A model generated the notes under the pieces. The model was not told the origin of the DNA. It made no database searches and saw nothing but the letters and a program-made list of their open reading frames with translations. The position numbers and the translations under genes are program-made. A stretch of 31,146 nucleotides of DNA from Bacillota bacterium (lineage in GTDB: Bacteria > Bacillota > Clostridia > Peptostreptococcales > Anaerovoracaceae): contig JAFWDF010000020.1 of NCBI GenBank assembly GCA_017534025.1, forward strand, positions 1-31,146. Reading direction: 5' to 3'. Numbering within the stretch: the first letter of the stretch is position 1; the number at the start of each line of letters is the position of its first letter. Shown here piece after piece: positions 14,393 through 22,461 of this stretch.

Positions 14393-15988
14393 ATGTTGAA
14401 ACAAAAATTTAATAGTGGATTACTGATCCTGCTGGTATTGGTGATGTCTTTTTCGATGGAAGTATCCATTGTTCAGGCAGCGGAGGAAATTTCTTCCGGA
14501 GTGCACACGATCCTGTTCGGCAATGACCGGTATTCAGCGAAAGACGGCGCCCTGACAAAGAACGGGGATGAGCTGGATCTGGAGCTGGAGAACGGTGAGC
14601 TGATCAAGTACGGCATTATGAACGGTGTTCTCTGTGCGCTGGTGGATGAAAACGGCAAAGAACAGTGGATGGAAGTCGACGAGAATCAGAACGCTGTACA
14701 AACGACGCACGTGGCTGCAGACAGCAGCGGAAACGAAAGCGTGATCTACAGTTTTCTGACCAACGATATGGGACTGAATACGGCGGCGGTATGCGGCATT
14801 CTGGCGAATATCAACAATGAATCCGGATTCAATCCGCAGTCCAGCTGTATTGACACCAACGGTCTGGTCAGCTACGGGATCTGCCAGTGGAATGGCGGAC
14901 GGTTCATGGCCCTGCAGAGATACTGCGCCGCGAACGGTTACGATTACAGAACCCTGGCGGGACAGCTCCTGTATCTGAAATATGAACTGCACAACGGTGA
15001 AAATGCTGCGTTAAGCAAAGTGAGCAGTGTATCGAATACACAGGAAGGTGCATTTATCGCGGGATACAACTGGGCGACATTCTATGAGCGCTGTGCTTCG
15101 AAGTATTATGCATCCAGAGCAATTCTGGCAAGGGATGTATATTGGCCGAAGTATGTAGCGGGCAGTCACCCGGTCGGCAATGTATCTTCTGCAGATCTGT
15201 CCATGCTGGCAGCCGGTTCCGCTCCGATGATGAATCCGAATCCGGGTACCGGTCAGCAGCAGACAGCGCCGGTACCGGAAACTGCTGCGGCGGCCGCAGC
15301 ACCGGCAATCACCTCGGCAGGTGTAACCGGCCTGACGGAAAATGACGCGATCCTGAATTATCAGATGAGCAATCCGTCAGCTGCAGTCATCACCTATCTG
15401 GGAGCCTTTGTATATGACGCGGCAGGCAATGAGATCGGCGCCTTTGGAACGAATCCTCTGATTAAGGATACGGCAAAGGAAGGCGGGTTCAAGCTGAGCA
15501 GCAATATCGGTGCGTTGAAGCCGGAGACGAAATACCAGTACCGGTTTATCGTCAAGACGGAAGCGGCCAGGGTTGTTTCCGATCTGTACAGCTTTACCAC
15601 ACCGGCAGCCGCGGGCAACAGCGGATCTTCCGGAGGTAATGATACGCAGAATACCGATGTGAATCAGGATGGACAGAATGCGGACGGCGGCATTGCCCAG
15701 CCGGCTCCGGCGCCGGTAGTGGTGCGCATCGACGGTGCGCAGCTGGCGGGCGGACAGCTGAGTGTCCGGTATACCTCCTCGGTTGATACGAAGATGGAAA
15801 TCGTTCTGAAGGACGGATCGGGCAACGTATTCTTTACTCAATATGTTCCGGTACAGGCAAATACTTCCCAGATGGATGTGGCGCTTACCGGAACAGAATT
15901 GCCGGAAAGCTATTCCGCAGTGGTTCGTCTGCTGGATGCCGGCGGTTCAAAGGCTATGTGCGACGCAGTCAGCGTGGCGGGACAGTAA
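14393..15988 (+). CDS. Secreted protein with phage tail lysozyme-like domain and C-terminal beta-sandwich modules
   Basis: This 531-residue secreted protein has a signal peptide of about 30 residues (hydrophobic LLILLVLVMSF, cleavage likely after VQAA). Residues about 40-95 look like short wall-associated repeats (YSAKDGALTKNGDELDLE, MNGVLCALVDENGKEQW). Residues about 115-255 resemble the phage tail lysozyme family, with the probable catalytic Glu143 in ILANINNESGFNP and the following YGICQWNGGR. A Pro/Ala/Gln-rich linker (about 282-304) leads to a fibronectin-III-like module (about 305-403). A Gly/Ser/Asn/Asp-rich linker then leads to a last beta-rich module (about 440-531). It is probably a peptidoglycan hydrolase acting in the envelope. 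A possible -10 (TATACT) lies about 65 bases upstream, but the -35 is poor and the ribosome site is weak. No phage genes surround it. Confidence 0.8.
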   Translation: MLKQKFNSGLLILLVLVMSFSMEVSIVQAAEEISSGVHTILFGNDRYSAKDGALTKNGDELDLELENGELIKYGIMNGVLCALVDENGKEQWMEVDENQNAVQTTHVAADSSGNESVIYSFLTNDMGLNTAAVCGILANINNESGFNPQSSCIDTNGLVSYGICQWNGGRFMALQRYCAANGYDYRTLAGQLLYLKYELHNGENAALSKVSSVSNTQEGAFIAGYNWATFYERCASKYYASRAILARDVYWPKYVAGSHPVGNVSSADLSMLAAGSAPMMNPNPGTGQQQTAPVPETAAAAAAPAITSAGVTGLTENDAILNYQMSNPSAAVITYLGAFVYDAAGNEIGAFGTNPLIKDTAKEGGFKLSSNIGALKPETKYQYRFIVKTEAARVVSDLYSFTTPAAAGNSGSSGGNDTQNTDVNQDGQNADGGIAQPAPAPVVVRIDGAQLAGGQLSVRYTSSVDTKMEIVLKDGSGNVFFTQYVPVQANTSQMDVALTGTELPESYSAVVRLLDAGGSKAMCDAVSVAGQ

Positions 15989-16031
15989 GATCCTTTAATC
16001 GGCCAATTAAAAATCATTACAAAAACAAAAG

Positions 16032-16074
16032 AACCTGCTCAACGCTGCGCTGCAGCGCCGGGCAGGTTTTTTAT
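16032..16074. terminator. Bidirectional terminator between lysozyme-like gene and metH
   Basis: AACCTGC (16032-16038) pairs with GCAGGTT (16062-16068), with an inner CGCTGC-GCT-GCAGCG stem. T-runs follow on the plus strand (TTTTTTATT) and on the minus strand (TTCTTTTGTTTTT). It lies between convergent genes and probably serves both. Confidence 0.9.
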
Positions 16075-16108
16075 TGTTCGGAAACAGCGGACCGGGATGC
16101 CGGGAAGG

Positions 16109-18595
16109 TCAGCCGAAAACCAGTTTCGCAATATCCGCCGAAGCCTTGGCATCGGCCGCGTAATAATCAGCCCCCATCTTTTCCGCATATTCCGGTGTGA
16201 GGACGGCGCCGCCCACCATGGTGACACAGTCGTGGCCGCTGGCTTTCAGCAGGCGGATGGTGGCTTCCATGCTCGGGAGCGTGGTGGTCATCAGAGCGGA
16301 CAGCCCCACCAGGCGGATGTTTTCGCGGACCGCGGTCTCAACAACGGTTTCAGGAGCTACGTCGCGGCCCAGGTCCAGAACGGTAAACCCGTAGTTTTCC
16401 AGAATGATTTTCACGATGTTTTTTCCGATGTCGTGAATATCGCCCTGGACAGTGGCAAGGATAATGGTTCCTCTGGAAGAGGCCGTGCCGCCGGAACCGG
16501 CCAGCCGCTTTTTGATGAGTTCGAATCCTTCGCTGGCGGCCGCGGCGGAGTTAAGCAGCTGCGGCAGAAATATTATCTGCTTTTCAAAGCGGATGCCGAC
16601 CCGGTCCAGAGCCGGGATGAGATAATTATTAATGACATCCATTTCATTGTTGGTTTCCAGCAGTTTCTCCACGGCTTTTACGGCGCCTTCCTTCATGCCC
16701 GTATCAATGGCGTGGAAGAGTTCCGCGGCCTCCTCAGGAATGGATTCCTGCTCTTCGCCGGCGCGGTTGCTTTTTCCGGACGGAGTGGAGGAGCCGGACG
16801 GAGTGCCGGCGGCAGGCGGTGTATAATCCGCGAAATGTTCTATATACTTTGTGCTGTCCCGGTCTGCTCCGGACAGGACGTGATAAGCCATGACAGCATG
16901 CATCATCGGTTCCGAATTCGGATTGATGATCGGCAGATCCAGACCGCAGGTCATGGCCATCATCAGAAAGCTCTGGTTGATCAGTTCCCGGTAAGGAAGA
17001 CCGAAGGAAATGTTGGAAACTCCCAGTACCGTGTGCACGCCCAGCTGCTGCCGGACCATGGTCAGTGCTTTTAATGTTTCCATGGCTTCCAGCTGCTGTG
17101 CGGATACCGTCAGCGTCAGGCAGTCGATAAAGATGTCCTCCCGTTTAATGCCGTAAGAATACGCGGTGTCCACGATCCGGCAGGCGATGTCGAACCGCTC
17201 CTGCGCTGTGGACGGCAGGCCGGAGGAATCCAGGGTCAGCCCCAGTACTGCGGCGCCGTATTTTTTCACCAGCGGGAACCGGGCGGCCATGATTTCCGGG
17301 TCTCCGTTGACCGAATTGACGATCGGTTTGCCGTTGCAGACCCGCAGACCGCGTTCAATGGCTTCGTCACTGGTGGAATCCAGCTGCAGCGGGATATCCA
17401 CTACGGCCTGCAGTTCCTTGATGACGCGTACCATCATAGCCGTTTCATCAATGTCCGGGAGACCGACATTCACATCCAGAATGTCGGCACCGGCTTCCAT
17501 CTGCTGGATGCCCTGCTCCAGGATATAGTCCATATCATTTTCCATGAGGGCCTGACGGAACCTTTTTTTGCCGGTCGGATTGATGCGTTCCCCGATGACC
17601 CGTACCTGATCGATGGTAATGACCTGTGTCGGTGTGCAGACCCGGCTCGGGCGGACAACCGGCTGACGGACGGCCGCGGTGCGCCCGGCCAGAGCGCTGC
17701 GCAGTGCGGCGATGAAGTCCGGCGATGTGCCGCAGCAGCCGCCCACAAAGCGAAGCCCCAGCGGGATATAGCGCGTCATGCTTTCCGCAAACGAAAGGGC
17801 GTCGATGTCGTAAGCGCCGGTTTCCGGGTCCGGAAGGCCGGCGTTGGCCTTGATGATCAGAGGCAGATCCGTGGAATCGGCCAGCCGCTTTGCAATTGGA
17901 TAGATCTCGTCCGGACCGAGAGAGCAGTTAATGCCGATGGCGTCCGCGCCGAGACCTTCCAGCACCAATGCCATGGATTCCACACAGGTTCCGGTGAAGG
18001 TCCGTCCACTTTGTTCGAAGGTCATCGTAACAAATACCGGCAGACTGCAGTTCTCTTTGGCGGCAAGAACGGCTGCCCGCACTTCGTACAGGTCCGTCAT
18101 GGTTTCAAAGACAATGAGATCCGCACCGGCGGACGCGCCTGCCAGAATCATTTCTTTATACAGCTCGTACGCGGATTCAAACGACAGCGTGCCGTATGGT
18201 TCCAGCATTTCTCCGATCGGCCCCACATCCAGAGCTACCAGGCAGGATGCAGCCGCAGCAGCTTCTTTTGCGACATGAATCGCGGCGGTAATGACTTCCC
18301 GGGCGCTGTAACCAGTTCCTTCCAGTTTATGGGCGTTCGCACCGAATGTATTGGCATAAATGATCCGGCTGCCATTTTGGATATACCGGTGATGGACGCC
18401 GGCTACAATGTCCGGGTCGGTAATGCAGAGAATCTCCGGCCGTTCGCCCAGTTTCAGGCCGGCTTCCTGGAGCTGTGTGCCCATGGCGCCGTCCAGCAGG
18501 ATGAAATCCTGGCGGAGCAGTTCTTCCACCAGGGGGTGCCGGCTGCTCCCGGCACGTGCAGGGTCAGATGTTGTATTGGATTTATTGTCAAGCAC
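16109..18595 (-). CDS. metH: Cobalamin-dependent methionine synthase (without activation domain)
   Basis: MetH methylates homocysteine using methyl-tetrahydrofolate through cobalamin. The 828 residues cover three of the four classical modules. The homocysteine domain (about 21-305) has zinc ligands Cys224 (GINCS) and Cys287-Cys288 (GGCCGT). The pterin domain (about 325-590) contains VIGERINPTGKK and DVNVGLPDIDE. The cobalamin domain (about 620-828) has His721 in QGDIHDIGKN. The fourth module, for reductive activation, is missing here and is encoded by the gene just upstream (18588-19277). A 30-residue Pro/Gly/Ser-rich linker (about 592-618) separates the pterin and cobalamin parts. The start is GTG 18595, overlapping the upstream gene by eight bases, so the two are translationally coupled. 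I see no cobalamin riboswitch. Confidence 0.96.
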   Translation of the reverse strand: MLDNKSNTTSDPARAGSSRHPLVEELLRQDFILLDGAMGTQLQEAGLKLGERPEILCITDPDIVAGVHHRYIQNGSRIIYANTFGANAHKLEGTGYSAREVITAAIHVAKEAAAAASCLVALDVGPIGEMLEPYGTLSFESAYELYKEMILAGASAGADLIVFETMTDLYEVRAAVLAAKENCSLPVFVTMTFEQSGRTFTGTCVESMALVLEGLGADAIGINCSLGPDEIYPIAKRLADSTDLPLIIKANAGLPDPETGAYDIDALSFAESMTRYIPLGLRFVGGCCGTSPDFIAALRSALAGRTAAVRQPVVRPSRVCTPTQVITIDQVRVIGERINPTGKKRFRQALMENDMDYILEQGIQQMEAGADILDVNVGLPDIDETAMMVRVIKELQAVVDIPLQLDSTSDEAIERGLRVCNGKPIVNSVNGDPEIMAARFPLVKKYGAAVLGLTLDSSGLPSTAQERFDIACRIVDTAYSYGIKREDIFIDCLTLTVSAQQLEAMETLKALTMVRQQLGVHTVLGVSNISFGLPYRELINQSFLMMAMTCGLDLPIINPNSEPMMHAVMAYHVLSGADRDSTKYIEHFADYTPPAAGTPSGSSTPSGKSNRAGEEQESIPEEAAELFHAIDTGMKEGAVKAVEKLLETNNEMDVINNYLIPALDRVGIRFEKQIIFLPQLLNSAAAASEGFELIKKRLAGSGGTASSRGTIILATVQGDIHDIGKNIVKIILENYGFTVLDLGRDVAPETVVETAVRENIRLVGLSALMTTTLPSMEATIRLLKASGHDCVTMVGGAVLTPEYAEKMGADYYAADAKASADIAKLVFG

Positions 18596-19277
18596 AGGTG
18601 GTACCTGCCTTTCTGAATTTACAGGTGGTGTTCATTTTACAGTGTGCGCAGCCGCTGATCCGTTTTGGCTGCGGCGTATCGGCGATCCCGATGACGACGG
18701 TAACGGATTTTACCGGAAGCAGAAGCATGCCCGAAGTGACGGTAACGCCGATGGATTTGTCGGCGGACAGCGTGCGGATGATGGCGGGCTGAATGGCCAG
18801 ATCCAGATCGCCGTATCCGGGGCTGAAACGATCGGTGAGAAACTGTCCCCTGGATTCGTATTCCCGCTCCAGATCCGCTGTCAGACGGTCGCAGAGAGCT
18901 TCAACGGCACAGCTGGCAGCACTGTCAAAAATCAGAGCCGCGGCCATGTCCCGGATCTGCCGCCGCCGGATTTCGGCGTCCAGAGCGCTGCCTGCCGTTG
19001 CCGCCAGCAGGAGGCAATGGGAACAGGAGGCCAGCATGGTGCGGGCAGTTTCGCCTGCCAGTATCAGGCTGGTGCCTTCCAGTGCGATATCGTCCTCTGT
19101 CCGCCGGATGGCGAAACTGCGGTAGACGGCAGCCGGTTTTGCCAGGCGTTCCGCCGCCCGGATGGCTTCCGTGAGCTGGGCGGCCACCATGGGATCGGGC
19201 CGGCTGGTGCCGTAACCCAGATAGCGGAGGACTTCCCCCGGATCGATTTTCAGGCTGTCATAACTTGTGTTTTCCAT
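18588..19277 (-). CDS. Methionine synthase activation-domain protein
   Basis: This 229-residue protein resembles the stand-alone activation subunit of split cobalamin-dependent methionine synthases. Its partner MetH lacks this module and its gene overlaps this one by eight bases. Visible features are the N-terminal LKIDPGEVLRYLGYG, a central helical region with DDIALEGTSLILAGETARTML, the FSPGYGDLDL segment typical of the SAM-binding activation fold, and a Cys-rich tail (GCAHCKMNTTCKFRK). I chose ATG 19277 (MENTSY) because AGGAG lies nine bases upstream; the frame stays open to an ATG at 19352 with no ribosome site. It is expected to help reduce and remethylate inactive cobalamin with S-adenosylmethionine and an electron donor. 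The Cys tail might bind a metal or cluster, which is inference. Confidence 0.85.
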   Translation of the reverse strand: MENTSYDSLKIDPGEVLRYLGYGTSRPDPMVAAQLTEAIRAAERLAKPAAVYRSFAIRRTEDDIALEGTSLILAGETARTMLASCSHCLLLAATAGSALDAEIRRRQIRDMAAALIFDSAASCAVEALCDRLTADLEREYESRGQFLTDRFSPGYGDLDLAIQPAIIRTLSADKSIGVTVTSGMLLLPVKSVTVVIGIADTPQPKRISGCAHCKMNTTCKFRKAGTTCA

Positions 19278-19342
19278 TAATAAATACTCCTGCTGCCGTT
19301 TCAGCATGGCCCGGATGAGATCAGGCGCTTTCTTAATCCATA

Positions 19343-19371
19343 ATTTTATCATAAAGAGCCGGGTATTGAAA
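19343..19371 (-). promoter_or_regulatory. Possible promoter of the metH operon
   Basis: On the minus strand TTTCAA (19371-19366), 17 bases, TAAAAT (19348-19343). The -35 is weak. The interval 19278-19577 separates divergent operons and holds only these promoter candidates. Confidence 0.4.
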
Positions 19372-19459
19372 CACAGTATTGTACTAAAGCGGCACCGGAT
19401 TTCTCTTTGCGGATTCCGCCGTATTTTTGCTTACCGCACAGGATCCGGCATTTCTTTTT

Positions 19460-19488
19460 TAGACTTCCTGAAGAAATAATGGTACAAT
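19460..19488 (+). promoter_or_regulatory. Probable hisA promoter
   Basis: TAGACT (19460-19465), 17 bases, TACAAT (19483-19488), about 90 bases before hisA. Confidence 0.55.
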
Positions 19489-19577
19489 AAAAAATGTTGG
19501 TGTTCCGATGGCTTCCGGGTCGCGGATACTGTTAGAGAAAGGAAGAAAACGGGTAAAAACCGGATAGAAGGAAATAT

Positions 19578-20372
19578 ATGAAATTCAGACCTTGTATTGA
19601 TATTCACAATGGGAAAGTCAAACAGATCGTGGGCGGCAGCCTGAAGGATGAAAATACGGAGGCGGATGAGAATTACGTTTCCGGAGAGGATGCCGCTTTT
19701 TTCGCCGCTATGTATAAAGAAGACGGACTTGCCGGCGGACACATTATCATGCTGAATCCGGCCGGTACTCCGGAATATGAGGCGGACCGGGAGCAGGCGC
19801 TGGCAGCGCTGGCGGCATTTCCGGGCGGCATGCAGATCGGCGGCGGCATAACGGCAGACAATGCGCCGGAATTCATAGACGCCGGTGCGTCGCACGTCAT
19901 TGTGACCAGTTATGTGTTCCGGGACGGTATCATTCATATGGAGCATCTGAAGAAGCTGGTTCAGGCTGTCGGGAAAAAGCATATTGTGCTGGACCTCAGC
20001 TGCAGAAAGCGGGAAGGGCAGTATTATATTGTCACGGACCGCTGGCAGAAGTTCACCGAGACTCCGGTCAATGAAGCGGTGCTGGAAGAATTATCGCAGT
20101 ACTGTGATGAGTTCCTGATTCACGGAGTGGACGTAGAAGGGAAGAAAGCCGGGATTGATGAGGATCTGGTGGGCATGCTGGGCGATTTTACGATCTGCCC
20201 GGTTACCTATGCAGGCGGAGCCCGGAGCTTTCAGGATATCGCGGCGCTGCATTCCATCGGCAGCGGGCGGGTGGATGTAACTATCGGCAGTGCGCTGGAT
20301 ATTTTCGGCGGCGATCTAAAATACAGGGATGTAGTTGAATTTTTTAAAGATTTTAATGCAAATCAGGTATGA
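19578..20372 (+). CDS. hisA: Eukaryotic-type HisA (ProFAR isomerase)
   Basis: HisA isomerises ProFAR in histidine synthesis. This 264-residue protein follows the eukaryotic HIS6-type sequence rather than the usual bacterial HisA. Blocks shared with yeast His6 as I recall it include CIDIHNGKVKQIVGG, the FVS-like YVSGEDAAFF, MQIGGGI, VIVTSYVF, IVLDLSCRK, DRWQKFT, FLIHGVDVEG, VTYAGGARS and DVTIGSALDIFGG. The half-barrel phosphate motifs (GGGI, YAGGA) are intact. The ATG follows AAGGAAAT. Its stop overlaps the start of the next gene (ATGA). No hisF, hisH or other his gene is nearby. TIGR02129 describes this type, and some Clostridia are known to carry it, so transfer from a eukaryote or shared old ancestry are both possible. 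Confidence 0.9.
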   Translation: MKFRPCIDIHNGKVKQIVGGSLKDENTEADENYVSGEDAAFFAAMYKEDGLAGGHIIMLNPAGTPEYEADREQALAALAAFPGGMQIGGGITADNAPEFIDAGASHVIVTSYVFRDGIIHMEHLKKLVQAVGKKHIVLDLSCRKREGQYYIVTDRWQKFTETPVNEAVLEELSQYCDEFLIHGVDVEGKKAGIDEDLVGMLGDFTICPVTYAGGARSFQDIAALHSIGSGRVDVTIGSALDIFGGDLKYRDVVEFFKDFNANQV

Positions 20373-21388
20373 AGAGTAAGTATCTCAGATATTTTTTCAG
20401 TATATTATTTACCACCGGAATGGTGGCAGCTGCTGCTCTGGCAGACAATAAAGAAATTATCTTTCCCGAGGTTCTGGCGCTGCTTCTGGGCGCATGGGTG
20501 GCGGTTTCCATGCCCTGGCGCGTGAACCGCATACAGTTCATAGTGATCATGCCGCTGGTGGCAGTGTCCGGTGTCGTACTGGTACGGTATCTGCGGCTGC
20601 CCTCCATGGATCCTATCGGTCCGGAAACCGTCTGGATGCGGATGATCGCTGCGTATCTGGTCGTAGCGGTGCTGCTGCTGGTCAGCAGGAGTACGCTTTT
20701 GCCGGCGGTATCGGCAGGGATTCTGCCGGTGCTGATGGGCACAGAGACGTGGATTTATCCTCTGTCGGTTGCGATTATGGCGGTGCTGATCATGGCCGGC
20801 CAGCTGGTCATGGAAAGATTTCACATCTGGGGGGCGGCTGCCGCGGACGCTGTGAAACCGCAGGCGGACGGAATAAGAGAAAAAACGCCGGAACCGGTAT
20901 ATGATCATACCCGGCTGTGTTTGCAATGGCTTGGCGGACTGCCGTTTATGATGATCCTTTCCGGCGCGGCGCTGTTCAGCGGATTCCGGTTTTTTGCCGC
21001 GCCTCCCCTGGTGGTGGCGCTGGTCACTTTTACCATGAAAAACAGCCCTTCCGGCAAACAGGCGGTCAAAAGCTGGTTCATGCTCTTCGGATGCAGTGTA
21101 ATCGGCGCGGGCTGCCGTTGGCTGCTGTGTGAACAGATGGACCTTTCCTTTATAGTTTGTGCGTTTGCAGCAACAGCTCTGGTTCTCCTGTTTGTCGATT
21201 TTTCGGGCATTGTATTTCCGCCTGCAGGCGCTCTGGCGATCCTGCCGATCCTGATTCCGGAATCGATGCTGCCGACCTATCCGCTGCAGATTGCTGCCGG
21301 TGCCGCGTTTTGTGTAATCGCCGGGAAACTGGTATCCGTGCTGATTGACCGGATCCGGAAACCGGCCGCGGACACGGGACAGGAATAA
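20369..21388 (+). CDS. Multi-pass membrane protein, possibly HPP-like
   Basis: I do not recognise this protein with certainty. It has 339 residues and about nine or ten hydrophobic helices in two blocks (about 10-150 and 185-325), separated by a hydrophilic loop (AADAVKPQADGIREKTPEPVYDH). The blocks look like repeats: each has a Pro-rich turn after a helix (IIFPEVLALLLGAWVA; IVFPPAGALAILPILIPES). The second resembles the PPxGA motif of HPP-family membrane proteins, so a distant HPP or small-molecule transport fold is possible. The start overlaps the hisA stop (ATGA), so translation is probably coupled. A link to histidine or nucleotide intermediates is inference only. Confidence 0.6.
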   Translation: MKSKYLRYFFSILFTTGMVAAAALADNKEIIFPEVLALLLGAWVAVSMPWRVNRIQFIVIMPLVAVSGVVLVRYLRLPSMDPIGPETVWMRMIAAYLVVAVLLLVSRSTLLPAVSAGILPVLMGTETWIYPLSVAIMAVLIMAGQLVMERFHIWGAAAADAVKPQADGIREKTPEPVYDHTRLCLQWLGGLPFMMILSGAALFSGFRFFAAPPLVVALVTFTMKNSPSGKQAVKSWFMLFGCSVIGAGCRWLLCEQMDLSFIVCAFAATALVLLFVDFSGIVFPPAGALAILPILIPESMLPTYPLQIAAGAAFCVIAGKLVSVLIDRIRKPAADTGQE

Positions 21389-21433
21389 AACCGGAAAAAA
21401 TAACAGCCGCAAGGCTTTTGCCCTCATCGGCAA

Positions 21434-21462
21434 TTGCGAATAACTGATATTATTGGTATAAT
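21434..21462 (+). promoter_or_regulatory. Promoter of the LRR-VWA-MoxR cluster
   Basis: TTGCGA (21434-21439), 17 bases, consensus TATAAT (21457-21462). It lies about 70 bases before the first gene of the cluster. A short AGCC-GCAA-GGCTTTT hairpin precedes it and may end the hisA transcript weakly. Confidence 0.75.
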
Positions 21463-21535
21463 ATAAGATACGCAAAACAACTTTTTCGAACATAGAATTA
21501 CGGGTGCGCGAAAAATGGAAAGGAGATGATTCGTG

Positions 21536-22378
21536 ATGGCAGAGGAGAGATATACACCGGCGTCCAAAATCCGCTATTCATTTGACGGCAATGTCCTGAA
21601 TATTAACGGAACCAACGACCATACTCTGCGGGAAATCCGGATTCCGCCAGTGCTGGACGGTCACCCTGTGGCCTCCATCAGCAACAGCGCATTTGCGGGC
21701 AATACATCCCTGATCCGGATCGAGATCCCGGATACAGTCACGTCCATTGACAGCAACGTATTCAAAGGGTGCACCTCCCTGCGGGAGGCAGTGCTTTCGG
21801 AAAATCTGTACTCGATCGGCGCTTACGCGTTCGCGGGCTGTGAAAATCTGGAAAATGTAGTCATTTCCAGCCTGACATCCCGTATTGATATCAATGCGTT
21901 TAAAGGATGCCGCAGTCTGTATAAAGTCGGCGTGAAAATGAACGGAAAAAACGTGATCCGGGATTTCATGGTGGCGTCGGCGGACGATGAATCCATCTGG
22001 ATTTACATGAATTCCATTAACAGCGTGGTACGGAAAGACCATCTCGATATGGCCAAGTACGATGACGCATTTCTGGAAATTCAGAAGAATGAAGAAGATA
22101 CCTATCGTGTGGCGGTTCACCGGCTGAATCATCCGGATGACCTCACGCCTGCCATGGAGCAGGTCTACCGCCGGGCTCTGCGCAATATGGTGCGCAATGT
22201 AATTCTGAGCGACCGGGTGGACCGGCTCACGGCGCTGGGCAATCTGGACTGCATAGAGGATGCGAAGCTCGATTATTACATCGAACTGTCCAGCCGGATC
22301 GGCGGCGGATGCATTGCCTATCTGCTGGATCTGAAGCACCGGAAGCGCCGGACCGGTCTCAGGGATTATTCCCTGTAA
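21536..22378 (+). CDS. BspA-type leucine-rich-repeat protein, first gene of the VWA/MoxR cluster
   Basis: A 280-residue protein without a signal peptide or membrane helix, so probably cytoplasmic. Residues about 25-135 form four or five LRR_5 (BspA-like) repeats, seen as ISNSAFAGNTSLIRIEIPDTV, IDSNVFKGCTSLREAVLSE, IGAYAFAGCENLENVVIS and IDINAFKGCRSLYKVGV in succession. Residues about 140-280 form an acidic, helical domain (YDDAFLEIQKNEEDTYRVAVHRL, MEQVYRRALRNMVRNVILSDRVDRL) ending in an ankyrin-like stretch. The ATG at 21536 and a GTG three bases earlier both follow AGGAGATGAT. It has its own promoter. LRR domains usually bind proteins, so it may be an adaptor or client selector for the VWA-MoxR pair; that is inference. 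Confidence 0.8.
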   Translation: MAEERYTPASKIRYSFDGNVLNINGTNDHTLREIRIPPVLDGHPVASISNSAFAGNTSLIRIEIPDTVTSIDSNVFKGCTSLREAVLSENLYSIGAYAFAGCENLENVVISSLTSRIDINAFKGCRSLYKVGVKMNGKNVIRDFMVASADDESIWIYMNSINSVVRKDHLDMAKYDDAFLEIQKNEEDTYRVAVHRLNHPDDLTPAMEQVYRRALRNMVRNVILSDRVDRLTALGNLDCIEDAKLDYYIELSSRIGGGCIAYLLDLKHRKRRTGLRDYSL

Positions 22379-22395
22379 AAGAATTGTTTTAATGA

Positions 22396-22444
22396 CCCGC
22401 GGAACAGAAGCAGGGGAAGCACCTTCCCGGGTGCTGTCCGCGGG
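22396..22444 (+). repeat. Long stem-loop between the LRR and metallopeptidase-like genes
   Basis: CCCGCGGAACAG (22396-22407) pairs with CTGTCCGCGGG (22434-22444) with one bulged A, and the interior pairs further (GGGAAG-CAC-CTTCCC). No T-run follows, so it is not a standard terminator. In the transcript it would lie 18 bases before the next start codon. Confidence 0.75.
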
Positions 22445-22461
22445 ATGAATCAGGTGAAGGT

